A stretch of DNA of 30,468 nt from Planctomycetota bacterium (GTDB lineage Bacteria; Planctomycetota; Phycisphaerae; Sedimentisphaerales; Anaerohalosphaeraceae), in contig DAOVVQ010000007.1 of the NCBI GenBank assembly GCA_030637065.1, positions 1-30,468 of the forward strand. The letters run 5' to 3'. The notes beneath the pieces are model-generated. The model was given only the letters and a program-made list of their open reading frames with translations. It was not told the DNA's origin and did no database searches. Below, piece after piece: positions 16,385-23,191 of the stretch (the stretch's first letter is position 1; every line of letters starts with the position of its first letter). A program made the translations under genes and the position numbers.

Positions 16385-17752
16385 ATGATCGAACGAAACT
16401 TAACCAGGCGAAACTTTCTCAAGAGAACATTTCTCCTGACCGCGGGCCCCAGCCTGTTATCCGGGGCACAATCTCTTGCGGGCTCTGAAAAGCCGGCCCC
16501 TAATTTCGTGATCATCTTCACCGACGATCAGGGCTACCAGGACCTGGGCTGTTTCGGTTCGCCGAATATCAGGACGCCGAATATCGACCGCATGGCCGCT
16601 GAGGGGACCATGTTCACCGGCTTTTACGTCCCAGCCCCGTTGTGCAGCCCGTCGAGGGCAGCGCTGATGACCGGCTGCTATCCGCGGCGGGTCGGACTTG
16701 CCCAGGGCGTTCTTCGGCCCGATTCGCGGCTGGGGATCAACCCGGACGAAACTACGATTGCCGAGATGTTAAAAGAGCGGGGTTATGCTACCGGCTGTAT
16801 CGGTAAATGGCACATCGGGTTCGTTGGGCCCTTTAGGCCGACAAGGCAGGGTTTTGACTTCTATTACGGGCTTTACCATAATATAGATGAACCCGAAGCC
16901 GCCCATTTCGTCGATAAGGGCGGCGTACCTGTCATGCGTAATGAACAGGTCGACCACCGGCCCGCTGAGCCGGAGACACTCACCGAACTGTATACGAAGG
17001 AAGCTGTCGATTTTATCAATAAGAATAAGGACCAGCCCTTTTTCCTTTACCTCGCCCACACAATGCCGCATGTGCCCATCGGCGCTTCTGCGAGATTCAA
17101 GGGCAAATCCGCCGCAGGTCTGTACGGCGATGTGATCGAGTGCCTCGACTGGAGCACCGGGCAGATACTCAACACCCTGAAAAAGCTGGGGCTCGACAAA
17201 AACACTATCGTCATCTACACCTCCGACAATGGACCTTCACCGAGAGAAACAGGTTCGGCGCTGCCGCTAAATGGCAAGAAACACTCGACCCTCGAGGGCG
17301 GTATGCGGGTGCCCTGCGTTATGTGGGCTCCGAACCGGATCCCGGCTGGCAGGGTGTGCGAAGATATCGCAACCATTATGGACCTGTACCCTACGTTTGC
17401 CGGATTGGCGGGGGCTGATCTGCCCGAGGGCCGTATCATTGACGGAAAAGACATTTATCCGCTGATGACCGCCCGCCCAGGCGCAAAGTCGCCGCATGAG
17501 GCCTTTCTTTACCATGACGGCAGGGCCAGGCTCAGGGCCATTCGTGTTGGCAAATGGAAGCTGCACTTAGGGCCCAAGCCCGCACTCTATGACCTCGATT
17601 CCGACATTGGCGAGACGAAAAATGTGGTGGGCAAACACCCGAAAACCGTAAAGCAATTGACACAAATGGCCGCCCGGGCCGACAGGGAGCTAACGAACAA
17701 CTCGCGTCCGGTGGGGGATTTCGATAAAATAAAACGACAGGGCCGCCCTTAG
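16385..17752 (+). CDS. Tat-exported sulfatase (S1 family, Cys-type formylglycine)
   Basis: It hydrolyses sulfate esters, here probably on a polysaccharide or its oligomers. The N-terminus has a clear twin-arginine motif TRRNFLK (Arg8-Arg9) and a hydrophobic stretch to about residue 32, so it is exported folded. Active-site features: Asp47-Asp48 (TDDQG) for the metal, CSPSR at 87-91 where Cys87 becomes formylglycine, Lys141 and His143 (GKWHIG), His229 (MPHVP) and Asp281-Asn282 (SDNG). The 455-aa length is normal. AGTGAGG at 16374-16380 precedes the ATG. It is the second gene of an operon with the dockerin-tailed hydrolase. No formylglycine-generating or anaerobic maturase gene is in the window. 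Its stop codon overlaps the stop of the convergent APC gene. Confidence 0.92.
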   Translation: MIERNLTRRNFLKRTFLLTAGPSLLSGAQSLAGSEKPAPNFVIIFTDDQGYQDLGCFGSPNIRTPNIDRMAAEGTMFTGFYVPAPLCSPSRAALMTGCYPRRVGLAQGVLRPDSRLGINPDETTIAEMLKERGYATGCIGKWHIGFVGPFRPTRQGFDFYYGLYHNIDEPEAAHFVDKGGVPVMRNEQVDHRPAEPETLTELYTKEAVDFINKNKDQPFFLYLAHTMPHVPIGASARFKGKSAAGLYGDVIECLDWSTGQILNTLKKLGLDKNTIVIYTSDNGPSPRETGSALPLNGKKHSTLEGGMRVPCVMWAPNRIPAGRVCEDIATIMDLYPTFAGLAGADLPEGRIIDGKDIYPLMTARPGAKSPHEAFLYHDGRARLRAIRVGKWKLHLGPKPALYDLDSDIGETKNVVGKHPKTVKQLTQMAARADRELTNNSRPVGDFDKIKRQGRP

Positions 17753-19629
17753 ACCGAATCCCGCTTTCTTTTGGACAGCAATATCAGATTCCGCATCTCG
17801 CCGGCATCGCGTGCCTGGAACCATCGCTTCTCGAAGAGTTTTTCCTGGGCGATCTGGGCTATCGCCATCAGCGCCCGCAGGTGATAATTTCTCTCGTCCT
17901 TACTGCCCGCCATAAAGAAGATCGTCCTGACCGGCTGTTCGGCATGTGGGAAATCGATGCCGTCGACCGCTCGCACGAGCAGGATGTCGAATTTCTCTTC
18001 GCCGGGGACTATGATGTGCGGTATCGCAAGGCCCGGCTGGATCACCGTCGAGCCTTCGGCCTCGCGATGAAGAAACTTCTCGAACAGAACAAATTCCTCC
18101 GTATCAAGCCTGGCAGCCAGAAGATGAGCAGCCTGGCGAAAAACCTTGTCCGCAGGCTTTCGCCCCTTGATATCGAGGATGCAGCAGTCCTTGATGAGCT
18201 TGTCGAACCGGTCGGCGATTATTTCGTCGCGCTCGAGCAAAATGTCGCGAAGCTCGTTTTCAAGCGTTATGGTCTTTAGCTCCTGATCGGTAATGCGCTC
18301 GACGATATGCCTCGCCGCCGATGCGCGACTGACCCGCTTGGCCACGTAAGCGTAATACCAGACGGCGCTTAGGCCTACAAAGGACGAACTGATCAAAAGC
18401 GGCACCTTTCCCATGTCAACTATCAGAGCGCCATAAACGATAATCGTGACAATATGCATATAAGGATACAGCGGCGATCGGAATTTCGGGCGATAGCTTT
18501 GTATACGGCTCTCACGCATGACGATCACACTGGCGTTGTCAAGCACAAAGAGTATGATCATAAGCGTCGATGCCGTTTTCACCAGCGACTCGATATCGAG
18601 GAAGACGATCGAAGCGATCATAACCCCACCCGTAAGCAGCACGCTTACGCATGGCGTCTGAAACCGCCTGCTGATACGGGCCAGTTCCAGCGGCAATAAC
18701 CGGTCCCTGCTCATCGCCATCGGCGACCGCGAGGCAGCCAGGATCCCCCCGTTGGCCGTTGTGATAAACGCTGCGATCGCGGCGATACTGAGGATCCCAA
18801 ACCCCCATCTGCCCATGAATTTGCCCGCTGCGACCGATATCGGTGCATAGCTTTCCCTCAGTTCGCCTGCGTCGACAACTCCTACCGTAATTGCGATCGC
18901 CGCGATATAAAATACCGTTACGACCAGCCATGCCAGGATCATCGCCAAAGGCAGGTTTCTGCCGGGGTCTTTGACCTCTTCGGCGATGCTGACGATCTTG
19001 GTAAGGCCGCCGAAACTTATGAAGACCAGCCCGGAAGTTGCAAAGATCGTCGCCCAGCCCTTATCGAGAAACCCGATGTAGCGGCCAGGCTCGGTCGCCC
19101 GGCTCCCAAATGCCACAAACACCGCCAATATGGTCAGCAGTATTATCACAAGCACGACCTGAAAAGAGCTGGTGTGTTTAACGCTTACTGTGTTAAGAAT
19201 CGTAAATCCCAGACAGCAGGCGACGGCTATCGCCTTGATCCATGGCTCGCCGAGCTGCCAGTCGCCAAGTGACTGGGCTGCGATCTCGACAAACAACGCC
19301 ATGCCCACCACCGCAAATGCGCTCTTTAAGGTGAGCGAAAACCAGTTTGCAAAGCCGCTGAACAGTCCCCAGATCGGCCCCATACTCCGCTCGACGTAGA
19401 AGTACGTCCCGCCTGCACGGGGCATGGCTGTGGATAGTTCCGCCTTGCTGAGGATGCTCGGGATTATCAGGATCGATGCAAAGAGGTACGACAGGATCAC
19501 CGCAGGGCCGGCTTTGGCAAAGGCCAGGGCAGGCAGGACAAACAGACCCGAACTGATCATCGCCCCGGTGCCTATACAAAACACATCGAGAAGGCCTAAT
19601 TGTTTCTTTAATGACCCGTTTTTTTCCAT
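17749..19629 (-). CDS. APC-family amino acid permease fused to a PTS EIIA (fructose/mannitol type) domain
   Basis: A 626-aa inner-membrane protein. Residues about 8-440 form around 12 helices of the APC superfamily, with GTGAMISSGLFVLP in TM1 and PRAGGTYFYVE in TM3 as signatures. After a short helical linker, residues about 475-620 are an EIIA type 2 domain. It has the phosphorylatable His at about 538 in AIPHIIVP and a second conserved HLRALMAIA segment. The pairing suggests that transport, probably of an amino acid, is controlled by the state of the phosphotransferase system. PTS sugar uptake itself is not implied, since no EIIB or EIIC is present. The ATG at 19629 has AAGGGG (19637-19642) 7 nt upstream; an earlier in-frame start at 19680 would lie upstream of the predicted start of transcription. 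It is divergent from the oxidoreductase operon. Confidence 0.85.
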   Translation of the reverse strand: MEKNGSLKKQLGLLDVFCIGTGAMISSGLFVLPALAFAKAGPAVILSYLFASILIIPSILSKAELSTAMPRAGGTYFYVERSMGPIWGLFSGFANWFSLTLKSAFAVVGMALFVEIAAQSLGDWQLGEPWIKAIAVACCLGFTILNTVSVKHTSSFQVVLVIILLTILAVFVAFGSRATEPGRYIGFLDKGWATIFATSGLVFISFGGLTKIVSIAEEVKDPGRNLPLAMILAWLVVTVFYIAAIAITVGVVDAGELRESYAPISVAAGKFMGRWGFGILSIAAIAAFITTANGGILAASRSPMAMSRDRLLPLELARISRRFQTPCVSVLLTGGVMIASIVFLDIESLVKTASTLMIILFVLDNASVIVMRESRIQSYRPKFRSPLYPYMHIVTIIVYGALIVDMGKVPLLISSSFVGLSAVWYYAYVAKRVSRASAARHIVERITDQELKTITLENELRDILLERDEIIADRFDKLIKDCCILDIKGRKPADKVFRQAAHLLAARLDTEEFVLFEKFLHREAEGSTVIQPGLAIPHIIVPGEEKFDILLVRAVDGIDFPHAEQPVRTIFFMAGSKDERNYHLRALMAIAQIAQEKLFEKRWFQARDAGEMRNLILLSKRKRDSV

Positions 19630-19650
19630 TGAACAGCCCCTTTGGGCCCT

Positions 19651-19680
19651 ATTATACCGCGGCAATAGCCGTTTTGACAA
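19651..19680 (-). promoter_or_regulatory. Promoter of the APC-EIIA gene
   Basis: TTGTCA (complement of 19675-19680), an 18-nt spacer and a perfect TATAAT (complement of 19651-19656). Transcription starts near 19644, giving a short leader of about 15 nt that still contains AAGGGG. It shares its -35 block with the promoter at 11464-11493. Confidence 0.7.
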
Positions 19681-19762
19681 GAGATTTGCGGCAGAACGTT
19701 ACCAGCCCCGTTTTGACGGTAGAATGTACCAGTCGCCGTTTTTGGCCGTATAGCCCCATTTT
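19666..19762. repeat. Dispersed promoter-associated repeat, copy 3 with a tandem duplication
   Basis: Two adjoining units with a period of 28 nt, GGCAGAACGTTACCAGCCCC (19690-19709) and GGTAGAATGTACCAGTCGCC (19718-19737), each followed by GTTTT. They are followed by a shortened unit, TATAGCCCCATTT (19750-19762). The block TAGCCGTTTTGACAAGAG before them aligns with copy 1 at 11478-11496. A minus-strand frame of 37 codons (19652-19765, ATG after AGGAG) runs through the array, but it has no support beyond being open. Confidence 0.6.
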
Positions 19763-19807
19763 CATGCTCTCCTGCCCGCTGACTGTCACCGCAGCAGCAG
19801 ATTATTA

Positions 19808-19836
19808 TTGACTATTTGGCCCTGACCGCTTACTAT
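19808..19836 (+). promoter_or_regulatory. Promoter of the 2-oxoacid:ferredoxin oxidoreductase operon
   Basis: TTGACT (19808-19813), a 17-nt spacer and TACTAT (19831-19836). Transcription would start near 19843, about 39 nt before the ferredoxin-subunit ATG at 19882. The -35 matches 5 of 6 positions and the -10 matches 4 of 6. Confidence 0.5.
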
Positions 19837-19881
19837 CATCGTACTTGACAGGTGCCGGGACGGTTCAATTTTTGGCTTTTT

Positions 19882-20124
19882 ATGGCGAATATTAAATTTG
19901 ATAAAGAGCGGTGTAAGGGGTGTTGTCTTTGTGTCGCCGAATGTCCGCGCGGCAATATCAGGATGTCCGAGATCCTCAACAAAACCGGCTCGATTTACGC
20001 CGAAGTTATCGACGAGGGCGACTGCAACGGCTGTGCGTTGTGCTGCCAGATGTGTCCGGATATGGCGATCGAGATAGAGGAAGATGAAAAGCAAACCTGC
20101 TGCGAGAAGGGTTCAGAAAAGTAA
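19882..20124 (+). CDS. 4Fe-4S dicluster ferredoxin subunit of 2-oxoacid:ferredoxin oxidoreductase (delta)
   Basis: An 80-aa electron-carrier subunit. Two cluster motifs are visible: CKGCCLCVAECP near the start and CNGCALCCQMCP near the middle, each a CxxCxxCxxxCP pattern. It passes electrons from the catalytic subunits to soluble ferredoxin. The ATG at 19882 gives the usual family N-terminus (MANIKFDKERC). An in-frame GTG at 19852 would add an unlikely hydrophobic extension. The region before the ATG is T-rich and lacks a clear ribosome binding site. The tail ends in a Cys/Glu/Lys-rich stretch. The alpha subunit gene begins 2 nt after its stop. Confidence 0.88.
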   Translation: MANIKFDKERCKGCCLCVAECPRGNIRMSEILNKTGSIYAEVIDEGDCNGCALCCQMCPDMAIEIEEDEKQTCCEKGSEK

Positions 20125-20126
20125 TC

Positions 20127-21230
20127 ATGGCAAAAATGTCCGCGACAACTGCTCCCGGTCACACTGAGACCGGCAAGAAGCTGCTCCTCAAGGGCAATGA
20201 ACTCATGGTCCGCGCTGCTATCGAGGCGGGCTGCCGTTTCTTTGCCGGCTATCCGATCACGCCTCAGAATGAAGTGCCCGAGTATATGTCTCAACTTATG
20301 CCCAAGGTTGGGGGGACTTTCGTCCAGGCTGAGTCGGAAATTGCCGCAATAAATATGATCTTCGGGGCCTCCGCCGCTGGGGCAAGGTGCATGACAAGCT
20401 CGTCGTCGCCCGGTATCAGCCTCAAGCAGGAAGGCATCAGCTACATCGCCTCCGCCGAGCTGCCGTGCGTGATAGCGAACGTTCAGCGCGGAGGACCGGG
20501 CCTTGGCAATATCCGTGCCTCCCAGGCAGACTACTTCCAGGCCGTAAAGGGCGGCGGCCACGGCGATTACAGGCTCATCGTTCTTGCTCCCGCTTCGCTG
20601 GACGAACTTCAGGACCTGACGATGAACGCCTTTGATTATGCCGACTACTACCGAAATCCGGTTATGATACTCGCCGACGGATTGCTCGGGCAGATGGCTG
20701 AGCCCGTCGATGCCAGGCCGTACGAACCGATACTCGAATTGCCTGAAAAGGATTTCGTGCTCGACGGTTGTAAGGGCAGAGAGGCCCGTGTCATAAAGAC
20801 CCTGTTCCTGCGGCCGCCAAAGGCGCTGGTTACACATAACATGCGATTGCAGAAAAAGTACGAGACAATTGCTTCGGAGCTGCAACTCTGTGAAAACGTC
20901 CAAACCGACGACGCCGAACTGGTCATAGCCGCTTACGGGATGACCGCGAGGATCGCGAAAGGCGCCGTCGATATGGCGAGGCAGGCGGGCATGAAGGTCG
21001 GACTGATACGACCGATCACGCTGTGGCCGTTCCCCGGGCCGGCCTTTATGGAGGTTGCCGGGACCGCCAAAAAGCTCCTCGTCGTGGAGATGTCCAGCGG
21101 CCAGTTCATAGAGGACGTCAAATTAGCGACCGAGTGCAATATACCCGTTGAATTTTTGGGCATGGGAGGCGGATGGTATCCGACCCCTGAGAATATCTTC
21201 GAAAAGATATCGGCCATATACGATAAATAG
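20127..21230 (+). CDS. vorB: 2-oxoacid:ferredoxin oxidoreductase alpha subunit, VorB-like
   Basis: The 367-aa catalytic alpha subunit, whose GYPITPQNEVPEYM segment, SSSSPGISLKQEGI block and GGPGLGNI loop match the VorB/KorA group. By family knowledge it works with the beta subunit to decarboxylate a branched-chain 2-oxoacid or 2-oxoglutarate with CoA and ferredoxin. The wording of the motifs is closer to VorB (3-methyl-2-oxobutanoate) than to KorA, but substrate assignment by sequence is not secure. It has an N-terminal extension of about 15 residues before the usual start (KKLLLKGNELM). It overlaps none of its neighbours, and the beta gene begins 23 nt downstream. Confidence 0.87.
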   Translation: MAKMSATTAPGHTETGKKLLLKGNELMVRAAIEAGCRFFAGYPITPQNEVPEYMSQLMPKVGGTFVQAESEIAAINMIFGASAAGARCMTSSSSPGISLKQEGISYIASAELPCVIANVQRGGPGLGNIRASQADYFQAVKGGGHGDYRLIVLAPASLDELQDLTMNAFDYADYYRNPVMILADGLLGQMAEPVDARPYEPILELPEKDFVLDGCKGREARVIKTLFLRPPKALVTHNMRLQKKYETIASELQLCENVQTDDAELVIAAYGMTARIAKGAVDMARQAGMKVGLIRPITLWPFPGPAFMEVAGTAKKLLVVEMSSGQFIEDVKLATECNIPVEFLGMGGGWYPTPENIFEKISAIYDK

Positions 21231-21253
21231 TGCAATTAGAACCAAGGTGTCCG

Positions 21254-21985
21254 ATGGAGTTTAAGAAACCGACAAGTTTGCTCGATGTGCCCACGCATTA
21301 CTGCCCCGGTTGTGGGCACGGCATCGTCCAGAGGCTCGTCGGCGAGGTCATTGACGAACTCGGCATCCGCGAGAAGACCATTGGGACCGCTCCGGTGGGC
21401 TGTGCGGTGCTTTTGTATGACTATTTCGACTGCGATATCATCGAATGTTCCCACGGAAGATCGCCGGCTGTGGCGACCGGGATCAAGAGGGTGCTTCCCG
21501 ACAGGGTCGTCTTTACATATCAGGGCGACGGCGACCTTGCCGCTATCGGGACCGCCGAGACGATACATGTCGCAAATCGCGGCGAAAATATCACCATCAT
21601 TTTCGTAAATAACGCGATCTACGGGATGACCGGCGGGCAGATGGCTCCGACAACCATAACAGGCCAGCGAACGACAACTACGCAAGAGGGCAGAGGCCAA
21701 AATCAGGAAGGGCCTCCCTTAAAAGTCTGCGAACTGCTCGCCAGCCTCGACGGCGTAACATATCTCGAACGCGTCGCCGTCAGCACGCCGAAAGACATCA
21801 TGCGGGCAAAAAAGGCCGTCAAAAAGGCCTTCCAGAACCAGATCGACGAAAAGGGATTTTCCTTAGTGGAAGTGCTCTCGATGTGCCCGACCGACTGGAA
21901 AGTATCGTCAACAGCCGCCGTCGATTTCGTAAACAACGAAATGAAAGAAGTGTTCCCGTTAGGGGTCTTCAAAGATGAGAAATAA
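21254..21985 (+). CDS. 2-oxoacid:ferredoxin oxidoreductase beta subunit (TPP-binding)
   Basis: A 243-aa subunit that binds thiamine diphosphate and a 4Fe-4S cluster. It has the N-terminal CPGCGHG motif, a further conserved Cys in PVGCAV, and the TPP/Mg motif GDGDLAAIG followed by NNAIYGMTGGQ. Without the alpha subunit it cannot act on CoA esters. ATG 21254 is chosen because AAGG (21244-21247) lies 6 nt upstream and MEFKKPTSL is a normal beta-subunit start; the earlier in-frame ATG at 21230 lacks such a site. Its stop codon lies inside the 29-nt palindrome at 21980-22008. Confidence 0.9.
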   Translation: MEFKKPTSLLDVPTHYCPGCGHGIVQRLVGEVIDELGIREKTIGTAPVGCAVLLYDYFDCDIIECSHGRSPAVATGIKRVLPDRVVFTYQGDGDLAAIGTAETIHVANRGENITIIFVNNAIYGMTGGQMAPTTITGQRTTTTQEGRGQNQEGPPLKVCELLASLDGVTYLERVAVSTPKDIMRAKKAVKKAFQNQIDEKGFSLVEVLSMCPTDWKVSSTAAVDFVNNEMKEVFPLGVFKDEK

Positions 21986-22008
21986 AAGGTACCAGGTACC
22001 TTTTATTT
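21980..22008. repeat. 29-nt perfect palindrome at the beta/gamma subunit junction
   Basis: AAATAAAAGGTACC (21980-21993), a central A (21994) and GGTACCTTTTATTT (21995-22008) are exact reverse complements. Each arm contains a KpnI-like GGTACC. The beta stop TAA (21983-21985) is in the left arm, and the gamma ATG (22029) follows 20 nt later. In RNA it would fold to a stem of up to 12-13 bp with a tiny loop. It could act as an attenuator, a processing signal or a mobile REP-like element. Confidence 0.75.
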
Positions 22009-22028
22009 GCATATTATCAGGAATGATG

Positions 22029-22577
22029 ATGACAAAGGAAATGAAATTAGTAATAGCGGGGTTTGGCGGTCAGGGCGTTGTCGTTGCGGGCAATATTCTC
22101 GCCAGGGCCTGCATGGCGGAGGGGAAAAATATTACCGGGATGGTCTCGTACGGAGCCGAGATGAGGGGCGGGACGGCAAATTCCACTATCGTAATCTCCG
22201 ATACCTGGATCGCAAGCCCGATAGTCGAAAAACCCGACGTCGCCATCGTCCTTAATCAGCCGTCGCTCGATAAATTCGAGGAGCGGATGGCCCCCAAAGG
22301 CCTCATCGTTATCAATACCTCCATGACCGAAAGGGAGGTTGAAAGAGCGGACCTGGAGGTGATAAAAGTAAACGCCACCGAGATCGCTCACCAGCTTGGC
22401 AATGTCAGGGTAGCCAATATCGTCGCATTGGGAGCGTTCCTCGGACACACGCACATACTCGAAATGTCGAGTATGATCGGCGCCATTGAGGCCCTTTTTT
22501 CGCAGAAGAAACCCGGCCTCATCGAGATAAACGACAAGGCCCTCCGCGCAGGGGCTGAGGTGATGGTTAACGCCTGA
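22029..22577 (+). CDS. 2-oxoacid:ferredoxin oxidoreductase gamma subunit
   Basis: The 182-aa gamma subunit with the typical start VIAGFGGQGVVVAGNILARA and the SYGAEMRGGTAN segment. It completes the delta-alpha-beta-gamma set, so the enzyme is a four-subunit heteromer in the cytoplasm. Three consecutive in-frame ATG codons (22023, 22026, 22029) occur. The third has AGGA (22019-22022) 6 nt upstream and gives the family N-terminus MTKEMKLV. It is separated from the beta gene by the palindrome, unlike the tight spacing elsewhere in the operon. This may tune its expression. Confidence 0.9.
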   Translation: MTKEMKLVIAGFGGQGVVVAGNILARACMAEGKNITGMVSYGAEMRGGTANSTIVISDTWIASPIVEKPDVAIVLNQPSLDKFEERMAPKGLIVINTSMTEREVERADLEVIKVNATEIAHQLGNVRVANIVALGAFLGHTHILEMSSMIGAIEALFSQKKPGLIEINDKALRAGAEVMVNA

Positions 22578-22604
22578 CAATAGAAGTCAGCATAGAAGGG
22601 GTCA

Positions 22605-22621
22605 GCCGGTTTCTGGCCGGC
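22605..22621 (+). repeat. Small GC-rich hairpin after the oxidoreductase operon
   Basis: GCCGG (22605-22609) and CCGGC (22617-22621) pair around a 7-nt loop, 28 nt after the gamma-subunit stop. There is no T tract, so it is at best a weak or factor-dependent terminator before the exbD gene. Confidence 0.3.
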
Positions 22622-22667
22622 CTGTAGCGTGGTTAACGAATCTTATCCGCCCTGGAGGCGGCTTGCA

Positions 22668-23189
22668 ATGCGGTTTGGGCTGGAGCGGGAAACAGTGGAA
22701 ACTGAAAGCATACGACAACAGGTGATCGGTCGCGTTCAAGGGGCCGGGCGTCTGACCTTCGGCCTTAGAATGGCGCCGATGATCGACGTGATCTTCCTGT
22801 TGCTTACGTTTTTTGTGATGACGGCAAAATTCCGACCGCCGGAGCAGTTTTTGTCCATTACGCTGCCGTCAGCAGCTGCGGTTAGCGAGGATTTCGGCGT
22901 GATCGAACCGCTCGCCGTCCGCATATCCGCCGAGCCGTCGGGTTGCAGCGTCAAAATGGGCCCGGCAAATCTCAATGCCGCAGTCTCGATACGAACCGCG
23001 AACGTCGAACAGGGCCTGGCTGCCCTGGCAAACAGCCTTGCCGACGTATTGGCGTTGCAAAAGAGAACCGCCGCCGATCCCGTCGAGATCATCTGCGACG
23101 ATGACGTTCCCTGGGACCACCTCGTGAAGATATACGACGTCTTAAACGCAATGGGTGTCAGCGACATCACCTTCAATATGAATCAATAG
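22668..23189 (+). CDS. exbD: ExbD/TolR-family protein (copy 1)
   Basis: A 173-aa inner-membrane protein with one N-terminal helix, about 38-58. It carries the key Asp40 in MIDVIFLLLTFFVM, the proton-relay residue of ExbD/TolR, followed by a periplasmic domain. It should join an ExbB/TolQ pentamer to drive an envelope partner. The ATG is preceded by GGAGG (22654-22658) 9 nt upstream; a GTG at 22629 is an alternative with no such site. The cytoplasmic N-terminal part (35 residues) is longer than usual. The gene for a secreted helical-repeat protein starts 2 nt after the stop. No exbB lies on this strand, so the partner is probably the ExbB at 27412-28842. Confidence 0.85.
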   Translation: MRFGLERETVETESIRQQVIGRVQGAGRLTFGLRMAPMIDVIFLLLTFFVMTAKFRPPEQFLSITLPSAAAVSEDFGVIEPLAVRISAEPSGCSVKMGPANLNAAVSIRTANVEQGLAALANSLADVLALQKRTAADPVEIICDDDVPWDHLVKIYDVLNAMGVSDITFNMNQ

Positions 23190-23191
23190 CC

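Noticed and set aside
19652..19765. 37-codon minus-strand frame inside the promoter repeat
   Set aside because: It is open and has an AGGAG-like site, but it runs through a degenerate tandem repeat and the APC promoter. It is more simply explained as a consequence of the repeat.
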